This document shows positions 23,956 through 32,700 of a stretch of 64,000 bases of DNA, in pieces. Below the pieces are notes generated by a model that was not told the DNA's origin, ran no database searches, and saw only the letters and a list, made by a program, of their open reading frames with translations. Position 1 is the stretch's first letter. Each line of letters starts with the position of its first letter. A program made the position numbers and the translations under genes. The DNA is from Coptis chinensis (Eukaryota > Streptophyta > Magnoliopsida > Ranunculales > Ranunculaceae). The DNA is taken from the NCBI GenBank assembly GCA_015680905.1, contig CM027382.1, positions 11,257,501-11,321,500 on the forward strand, written 5' to 3'.

Positions 23956-24074
23956 GGAAGCAGAGGTGGTTGCAGTTTGTGGAGTGTCCAAATGATATTA
24001 GTGGCATAATTGATGCAGCAAAGTTCGCTGATATCGCATTGCTACTTATCGATGGAAGTTACGGATTTGAAATG
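23956..24074 (+). pseudogene. BMS1: Captured single exon of ribosome biogenesis GTPase BMS1
   Basis: A 119-bp exon bounded by CTATTTCAG and ATG/GTTAGT reads GKQRWLQFVECPNDISG and IIDAAKFADIALLLIDGSYG then FEM. This matches the GTPase domain of BMS1, a nucleolar factor for 40S maturation, just after its P-loop. Both splice sites are intact, so the exon could still be spliced. It lies 220 bp after the RPS8 piece. Confidence 0.8.
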
Positions 24075-24929
24075 GTTAGTCACAGTTTGTGTATCATTTT
24101 GTGCCTTAAGATGTCATCATCTATCTTTAGTGATCCAAGAGAAGACCATTTTTTTCACTTTGACACTGTTTCATGTATAGTAGTTTTCATTCTCCTACAC
24201 TACATTGGCTTTTATAGCTCTTGAGCCTTAAGCGGTTACATTGAAGTATACATAATCGTCTTGTGTTTTTACATATCTGGTCTAAAATTAATAAAATAGA
24301 TTATCTTTAGTGGTAGTGGATGTTATGGGGGATGTGACTCAGCACAAACTAGATTATTAACATGCTTTGTGGTTTTAAAAATTCTGTTTCCTTGTAATTG
24401 TCGGTCTAGGGTGGGTCTGTATATAAGTTTGATTGTAATGACTAATGAGTTGAATTCTAAGTAACATTGATGACTATCGGGTATCGGTGTTTGACACGGA
24501 TACGGAAGATCCAGCATGGTGACCTATATGAAGTAGCACACCAGGATAGCTAAATCAATCAATCATAAAAAGAAAAGAAAGATATTACTATTCTATAGTT
24601 ACACAACTATTGCTGAGTTTCTAATCAGAGTTGCATTCATTGAGGTAAACCATTTGCACTTTCTCTTTATAGCAAGTTGGTTTGACATTTGAAATACAAC
24701 TTTTGAAGCTAGAACAATCCTCGTTTCTTGGTCATGAGTAGCGTTTGAATTAACGTTGTGATATTATTAGCTTAGTTCGTGATGTTGCCCTTTCTTTTTT
24801 AACTCTTACGTTTCCAAAGATTCTCCTCAAACTTCGTAAGGTATAATAAAAAACCATTCTTTACTTGTATATCTCAATGAATATAAGCTTGTGCCTAGCA
24901 TACATAGATTTAACACTACCCAAGTGTAG

Positions 24930-25425
24930 GCGGAGGGCACGTCAGGTGAATCTATTGATGCCCTTGCAAAAGTCGACATAGTCAAACAAAGAATGGAAGC
25001 AGCTTATGAAACACTTCAAGTAATTTATAATGCTGGTTCCTAAGTTCTCTCTGATTTGTAGATTTTGTCTTATTGTGGAATTATAAACAGGATGTTGCAG
25101 GGTTGACTCAATTAAGTGCTAGTGTGGAGGATGTGTTTGCCAGTGGAGATCTTCCACAGGCTGCAGAAACTTTGGCCAACATGAGACATTGCTTGTTTTT
25201 TGCTGTAGGCGAGGTAAATTTTTTGGATTTATTATGTGTTGTGTAGAAAGGTATTAGGCTTCCTAAGGTCTGCTGATATGGTTATTGAGTTTCTATGTGT
25301 ATTAGGTTGCAGAGTTTGCGAATGTTAGAAAGCAGCTTGAGGTGTTAGAAGATAGACTAGAAGAAATGCTTCAACCTCGTCTATCCGAAGCTTTATCTAT
25401 CTGCCCACACACACTCTGACTAGAA
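24930..25425 (+). pseudogene. COG7: Captured three exons of COG7 (conserved oligomeric Golgi subunit 7)
   Basis: Exon 24930-25019 reads AEGTSGESIDALAKVDIV and KQRMEAAYETLQ with donor GTAATT. Exon 25091-25213 follows AAACAG and reads DVAGLTQLSASVEDVFASGD, LPQAAETLANMRHC and VGE with donor GTAAAT. Exon 25306 to about 25398 follows ATTAG and reads VAEFANVRKQLEVLEDRLEE, MLQPRLSEALS. This is a consecutive N-terminal block of COG7, a subunit of the Golgi tethering complex. Splice sites and frame are kept, with little sign of decay, so the capture is probably fairly recent. The rest of COG7 is absent. Confidence 0.85.
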
Positions 25426-26095
25426 GAAACCACGGTGGAATTGTAGCACCTTCCACCATAATATACTGGAGGGACTTTCGCTTCCAATTTGAATCTTGGC
25501 TTTCAAACGCATCCAAGCAATTGGTACTGGTAGATCTAAAACCTGTGGCACACACCATAGATCTAGTGATTTCAAAATCTGCTTCAGTTTTGGTTGTTGT
25601 CCTAAGTAGGCAAACTGTTAAAGTTATAGTTCATTACTGTTGTAATGAGTCCCATGACTCTCTTTATCCTTGACCACACTTGCTTAGTAAATCTTAAGAC
25701 ACCCATTATATTTCTGGTGTTGGGTTGGTTTTTGCAGCAACACATTTTCATTGTGATTTAGGTGATGGGTTGATTGTTGCAATATTAAGTTTTCTATCTT
25801 GTGATAACAGGTGTACTATTTGTTATTAAGACTTTTACGACATTTCCTTTATTATATATCTTCTCCATGGTTTAACACTTGAATAGGTGTTTTAAGCCTT
25901 TAAAACTCCTGTGTGTTGTTTATTTGTATGTCTTGTATTCTTTTGCTTGTACCTGGTGTTGGGATTGCATGTGTAGGTGTTGTGTGAACATCTAGAAGTA
26001 AGGGTACTTGTAGGGATTTTGAGGAAAAATTGTGGATACCATTTATTTTTTGTAGGTTTAGCTGGTCTCGCTACTAAATATGAGAAATAATTTTT
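25426..26095. other. CACTA 4 filler, no gene recognised
   Basis: About 670 bp between the COG7 exons and the right subterminal repeats. Only short frames are present and no family was recognised. Confidence 0.4.
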
Positions 26096-26409
26096 TTTAT
26101 CAGCAACGGTTTATAACCGTTACAAACGATTTTTAAATTAATTTTTTTTAATTAACTAACAACTTTGCAACGGTTAAGAACCGCTAGTAATATTTTAACA
26201 AATTACAAAATAGTTATAAAAAGCGTTGGAAATTTCTGTTTACTTTGCAACGGTTAATAACCGTTGGAAATTTCTATTTACAACGCTTATTAACCGTTGC
26301 AAATATTTCCAACACTTTATCCACGCCATATTTGCAACACTTAAAAAGCGTTGCGAAAATTATTAGTAACGGTTTTTTGCCGTTGCAAATAGCCTGTTAT
26401 GGTGTAGTG

Positions 26410-27604
26410 ACTGATACAACACTACTAGTAACCACAAAGCAATACAAAAAATAGTACTGACGACATACATGATAGACATGGATAAGCAAAGTATAGCAAC
26501 ATAAAAAGAGAATGTACTCTACTTTGCAGTTCCAAATCTAAACAAAGACTAGCAGACCAACTAGCTCATTGTCATTAGAAAGTTCCCAGCAGACCAACTA
26601 GCTCATTTTCTACTATTCAAAATAACAACAATGCAAAGCACCTAAATTCTCAAACACATTAAAGTTCTCTTCAAAACACCTGGTAAGCCTCTGATATAAT
26701 TTAACTAAATTGCTCACTGAAACGTCCAAAAGACCAATTTCTTTAGATCAAAATGTCAATCAACAAGATAGAAAATAAGATGATGAGATGGCAAAAAGCA
26801 CCCACTTGTTTGCAATAAGTTCAAAAAAAAAAAAACAAAAAAAAAAAAAAAAAAAAAAAAAAAAACAAGTCTTCTTCTTATCAAAACGTGCATCAAAAAT
26901 CTTCTCTCACCCATCAAAACCCCACCTATGTTTCAGAACGGTTAAGATGGTCTGAATCAATCAATGATTATGCACACGAGTACAAAGCAAGAATAAGGGA
27001 AATCTAATCTAAAACACAAAAAACTCACACCAAATTAGCAGGAAGCGAAATGAGGAAAGAAATAGGGTTAGGAAAATTAAGACATGGAGGCATACCTTGA
27101 TCGATCCAAAGCTTTCCACGACTTCCATTTCAATCTTTCAAAAACCCGAACAAAAACTCAGTAATGATAACCAATTAATAAGACCAGAATTTGATAGAAA
27201 AGGAGGCGCCTTTTTCTCCATGGCCAGATATGAGAAGAAAAAAAGATTCAGTGAGATGTCCTAACTAGATTCCAAAGAAGGAATGGAATGGTGTACTGGT
27301 GTAAGTGCGAAGAAGATGACCTAGGTTTCCAGGAAGAAAGAAAAACACACTTTCGTGTTTTTTTTTTTGTAGGGACGAGATATCTGTGAAGGAGATATGG
27401 ATGGGAGTGGGTATTTTTACATTGGATTTTGGATTTTTTTAAAAAAAATTATTACCAACAATTAACCTTAATTGTTGAATGACACGACATTTGTTGCATA
27501 GTTAATTCCGGAATAATATGACATTTGTTGTACAGTGAAAATCACGATATGTTTTATTGTATAGATCGATATATTTGTTTTCATTTTGTTAATAAATTTT
27601 ACTA
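26410..27604. other. Intergenic or CACTA 2 interior, no gene seen
   Basis: AT-rich sequence with a long poly-A run at about 26820-26865. A gene-start-like ATGG on the minus strand near 27220 gives only a short frame. No recognisable domains were found. Confidence 0.4.
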
Positions 27605-28163
27605 TCTCTACTATCTTAAAAATCCCAACCCGACCTACAGTTCTACAACAATGTTTTAATATTAATTTATTGTGTGATGTGTGACTCTTGGTTACTTTTT
27701 CTTGACAATTTTGCCCCTGCTATTTTATCATTTGGATAGATTTACTATTCACTTTCGTTCTACCATTTTATCAGGTAGTTTCACATCACCTAGAAGATTA
27801 TAGGCTCCGTCGTTAAATCATTTTTCTCTCTTTATTTGAAACAAAATTGAGTTTTGGGATACTTTTTGGTTCTTTGTTTGATGGAGTTGTAGTGTAGATT
27901 TGATTTTGTAAGTATTAATGCAATTGAAACATTGTAATTGTGAGTTTTATTTTGTGTTTCTTATAATCTTGGCTATTTTCTTTGCCATTTTTTGAATCAC
28001 CGGTATGCAGAAGACTAAAAGATGTAATGTAGAAGAAGAAAGGGAGTGAGTGATATATCGGTCCACTAAGAGAATAATAAATTGTACCTTCATATTTTGA
28101 TTTTTTTTGTGATAATTAAACCCAACAATAATTATCCACGTGAACGCACGTGCATGAGACTAG
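27605..28163 (+). mobile_element. Non-autonomous Helitron 1, 559 bp
   Basis: It starts TCTCTACTATCTTAAAAATC and ends CTAG, set between A (27604) and T (28164), the standard Helitron target. Near the 3' end CACGTGAACGCACGTG forms a 6-bp stem with a 4-base loop, 7 bases before CTAG. No coding sequence is present. Confidence 0.8.
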
Positions 28164-28182
28164 TATTAGAAAAATAAGGACT

Positions 28183-28541
28183 AGGAGAAATAGTGATTTT
28201 GTGCATAAAGTTAAATAAACAATTTTGCTTAATACTTTATTATTTTTTGTCAAAAATGGATCATCAATGTTTGACAAGTGTCTTAAAGTGCTTTTTAATA
28301 CTATAAAAGCTCCAGCTACTCTGAGGATATTCTCATAGGGATGAGGGTTTGCGGACCGTTAGTAGGAGAAATAGTGATTTTGTGCATAAAGTTAAATAAA
28401 CAATTTTGCTTAGTACTTTATTATTTTTTGTCAAAAATGGATCATCAATGTTTGACAAGTGTCTTAAAGTGCTTTTTAATACTATAAAAGCTCCAGCTAC
28501 TCTGAGGATATTCTCATAGGGATGAGGGTCTGCGGACAGTT
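28183..28541. repeat. 181-bp tandem duplication
   Basis: AGGAGAAATAGTGATTTTGT at 28183 recurs at 28364, and the two copies are almost identical through CTCATAGGGATGAGGGT. The very low divergence points to a recent duplication. Confidence 0.95.
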
Positions 28542-28672
28542 GGATGTGTGATCCAATAGTCTAAAAATCAAGAACAAAAAAAATGAGAAAGAAGATAAGA
28601 AAATGTTGTATTTCTAGACTATTGGACCACACATCCAATGGTCCAGGACCCTCATTCCTATGAGAATATCCT
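28503..28672. repeat. Foldback/MITE-like inverted repeat, ~60-bp arms
   Basis: The left arm begins GAGGATATTCTCATAGGGAT and runs to about 28563. The right arm (about 28611-28672) is its inverted copy, ending ATTCCTATGAGAATATCCTT. The arms pair over most of 60 bp with a loop of about 47 bases. It joins the 181-bp duplication on its left. Confidence 0.85.
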
Positions 28673-28683
28673 TGGGTATACAA

Positions 28684-29382
28684 TCTCTACTATAAATGAT
28701 ATTACGGACACAAATCTACTCACAAATCTACTGTTTTGTGTAATAGCATATTCTGCTATTGTCATGGTGGCAAAATTATTATTTTGTGATTTTACGTTGG
28801 CAATTTATTAATTTTGGGATTTTTTTATTATATTTTTGACTTTTGAGATTGGCAAAACCGTAATTTTCTAAATTTCAGATTTGTGTTTTTTTGAGCAAAA
28901 TGGTAATTTGTCCATCGAATATGTGAATAGCGTATACGTTACGGGGCAAATATATAAGTTCCCCATAAAACTGTCACATCTATTCTATCCTGTAACGAGG
29001 CACATGCAAGTGAGCTGTTTGCCGTGCAAATTCTCTTCGCACCAATTCAGACGATTGTACCCCCAGTTTCTATCTTAAAATACAAAAGAGTCTAAATACA
29101 AATGTAATAGTTGTTTTATTTAGGGGCTAAAAAGTAAAAGACAAAACTTATTTTATTAATGGCGTGGGCTAATTTTCTTGATTTAGTTGTCTCTGTCAAT
29201 ATAAAGTTATAAACTATTAGACGATTCTGTCTCTATTTTGCATCTTCAATTACAAAATAATTATTTTTATATTGTTTTAATATTTGTTATGTTTTTGGGG
29301 CAAAAATATATTAAAATTTTTTTTGAAAAAATTGATCGGTACAAATTGTGGCGGTAGGCGGTAGCCACGTGCTCAAAACTAG
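28684..29382 (+). mobile_element. Non-autonomous Helitron 2, 699 bp, just upstream of the MATE gene
   Basis: It starts TCTCTACTATAAATGATATT and ends CTAG, set between A (28683) and T (29383). The 3' hairpin is GTGGC-GGTAGGCGGTA-GCCAC, followed by about 11 bases and then CTAG. This is the textbook 3' structure. The 5' end is shared with Helitron 1 (TCTCTACTAT). It carries no helicase gene. Confidence 0.85.
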
Positions 29383-29651
29383 TCAGAAGAAGACCCGCCC
29401 ATATTTTGATAAAGAAAAATAAGTGCGGCTACACGTGCATGGAGGCTAGTACAATTTAAACTATGGTACAAGTTTGAAGTTGGAAGGCTAGTTCGAGTGA
29501 TTTTTTGCTCCTAATGGTTCCTCCAAGTCCTCCAAAAGAGTTATCAGCCACACACATTTCATTTTTTCCACGAAAAAGGGGCAGTTACATCTCGCACAAA
29601 ATCCTCAAAATTTTCAATTTTAACTAGCGTGACAATAATATGCCTGTCCAT

Positions 29652-29660
29652 CTATATATT
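29652..29660 (+). promoter_or_regulatory. TATA box of the MATE gene
   Basis: CTATATATT lies about 55 bp before the ATG at 29713, leaving a leader of roughly 25-30 bases. It is 270 bp after the end of Helitron 2. Confidence 0.55.
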
Positions 29661-29712
29661 AACTTCTCAAGTGTTCAGTTGCCTAGAGAAGGAGTAAAAC
29701 TTGTAGGCTTGT

Positions 29713-32700
29713 ATGGCCATAAATGGTGGTTTTTCAGCTCCTTTGCTAATCAAGGAGAAAGAAAAAGAAACTAATGAAGAAGAAAACTTCAGCTTTAAAT
29801 CTTCATTTGCAAGGGAGGTATGGAAAGAAGTGAAGATAACATGGTCTATCGCAGGCCCAGCTATTCTAACTTCTCTCTGCCAATACTCACTTGGTTTTGT
29901 TACTCAAACCTTAGTCGGGCATATTGGAACCATTGAACTCGCTGCTGTTGGCCTTCAAGGTCTTGTTGTCTCTGGAATCGGTTTTGGAATCATGGTATAA
30001 TTATTCATCACCACTCTTTCAAGATACTTTTCCACTACTTCAATAGAATGAGTTTAATTAGTCACTGTATATATATGCTGATCGACTCACTTTGCATGTG
30101 CTTGTAGATGGGAATGGGAAGTGCTTTGGAGACACTATGTGGCCAAGCATATGGTGCAGGAAGGCCTGGTATGTTAGGCATTTACATGCAAAAATCATGG
30201 GTAATTCTCTTATCGACGGCTATCCCATTGACACTTGTGTACATATTCGCCGCTCCAATTCTTAAACTCTTAGGACAAAGTCACGAAATCGCCGATACGG
30301 CTGGGAAGTTCTCTATATGGATGATACCTCAGTTAGTAGCATATGCTTTCAACTTCCCACTACAGAAGTTTCTGCAAGCTCAAACCAAAGTAATGGCTAT
30401 GGCATGGATATCATTTGGTGTGCTAGTGAGTCATGTAGGACTGAGTTGGCTCTGTATCGTAAAACTCGATATGGGCCTACTTGGAGCTGCTATTACACTT
30501 GATTTCTCTTGGTGGGTGTTGGTTACTGGTCAGCTCATTTATGTTTTCACTTGCTGTAAAGATGCTTGGACTGGATTCTCTTGGTTGGCTTTCGCCGATT
30601 TGAGTTGGTTCACTGGGCTCTCACTCGCTTCAGGTGTCATGCTCTGGTTAGTATCTTTAACTCAGTACTGATAACTCAGAGGTTTAGCAATAGCTCCTTA
30701 TTAGCCCAGACTAAGAATTTCGAGTGTGTGCTCCTTTTGGTAATGGGTGAGTGACTTAGACGATCAATCATGTCATCAAGTCCTACTCAACTACAGTACT
30801 CACTTTAGAATTTTTTATGTGGACCCTGATCATGTTACCAAGAAAAAGGAAACGGATAAAATAGGATTATACAGTATTTTGAGTTTTTGAATCTTGTTGT
30901 CAACGTGGCGACCTGGCGGTTCCCATTTGGTTGCAGCGAAAAATGAGTATATTACAACAAAGATTCAGTTAGTAGCCATTGAGAACTGTTTTGTTTCTTC
31001 AATACTTGTTCGACAGTCTTTATTTTTTTTTATCCAGCATTCTGATCTCAAATAAACACAGCCTTGTCAACCATAGACCTTGTCACATTGTTATAATTTG
31101 ATCCAAGATGACAAGATCTATGACAATATATGTCAACCATAAACCGTTTCTTTTCCAAACCAACAAACCAGTTTTCAACACCTACAAGGCTACAAATGAC
31201 ATGGGTATGACGGACCGCGGACCTTGAGGTCCAAGTCAAAGTCAATTGTAATCTCTTGCTATCAGGTTAGGGTGAATACATGGTTATAGTCTTTATAGTA
31301 GTGTTGGTGTCTCTTTCAACACCCATTATCGATCTGTTTTGTTAGTGTCACAGTGTACAGTGCACTAATGTTTAGGGTCTTTAAGAAATAAGAATTCTCT
31401 GTAATGGCATTCAGGAGTCTTTCTTTCGATAATGACGGTATTCAGGAGCCAGGACTTCTGTTATATGGTGATTTCATGCTTTATTTTCGTCGTTTCTATA
31501 AGCTATAATCTTTTGATAATTGATTTTTTTATTTGAAGCTTGGAGTATTGGTGCTATATGGTGCTCATTCTGTTGGCAGGGCTTCTTAAGAACCCAGAAA
31601 TACAAGTGGATGCTGCCTCCATTTGGTAAACTGAATCATGCGTTATTAATTTATCCTTGTTCTTATTGAAATATACCTTAAGTCAATTATGCAGAAGAGT
31701 TTTCCCCTTTGTGCATCTACTAAAGAAGTGCATTAAAATATAAGGATTCGTTTTAAAAGTTAGAACTTGGAAATTGAAAACAGAATTTAAAGAAAAGAGG
31801 GTGCCATGTTTCATTGACTAAAATTTGATATATGACTTAATTATCCAAGTTGTGACATTGTGCGCGCGAGTGTTGAAGTTACATGTCTGACCATGATGCA
31901 ATATGACAATGAAGCTGCTAACCTCATCCCTAGCAACTAGTACTTTCTAATATTATTGAAAAAGTGAAAATGATTGTCATCAAGATTAATACACTAAAAC
32001 ATTTCATGGAGTAGATTGAATTGTAAGGTATGTTAGATTTTGCATTTGATATCAAAAGTTGGCATAAACTATCATGCAGAAGAAACCTAGAGACTAGGAA
32101 AATGGAGAAGCAGAGGTGCAATAACTTTACATCTTTCGTAGGGTTTAATGCACATCTTATTCTAGTAGTTGGGTAGTTTGCATGGCACTATATCCCTTAG
32201 AAGTTAGAACACAGTCAAATATAACTATGCCACTGATATACAACATGTCCCTTGCTGTGAATGTAAGTCTGTCTTTGTTAGGCGACCGAATTCACTGTTA
32301 AAAGCCTGTGATCACCATTCCAATAACGACTAGTCAAATCTAAAATACACAGTCTGGGCCTCTGGGGAGCCTCCCATAGTCCCATGTATATAACCATGTT
32401 GGCTTCCCTTCATACAAAATATTTTCTTGTGTTGCTTCTCTAGTAGCTTGCCTTGATCTAAATGCTTGAATAGACCCCACTGAGTCAGATTCAATCCAAA
32501 CTTTAGTCCAACCTCTTCTAATGGCTTCTTTAGTACTTAACAAGATCGCTAAACATTCTGCCATTTAGTTAGTATTCACGCCAAGTTTCTTCCACACTGA
32601 ATCTAAGACGGATAGGATTAAGTCTTTAGCAACAAATTGTATCTTCACACTCTGATTGATTGACAGCCGCTTACTTTTTTCTGAGGATAAAATTATCTTT

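Larger units (their letters stand above)
21285..26409. mobile_element. CACTA element 4, 5.1 kb, carries fragments of four host genes
   Basis: The ends are CACTACACCATAATAGG and (inverted) TTATGGTGTAGTG. Subterminal TTGCAACGGTTA / TAACCGTTGCAAA-type motifs are dense at both ends (21305-21450 and 26100-26395). Flanks are ATT (left) and ACT (right), a target duplication with one mismatch. The interior carries, all on the + strand, pieces of a DUF639-like gene, RPS8, BMS1 and COG7. No transposase was found. Confidence 0.92.
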
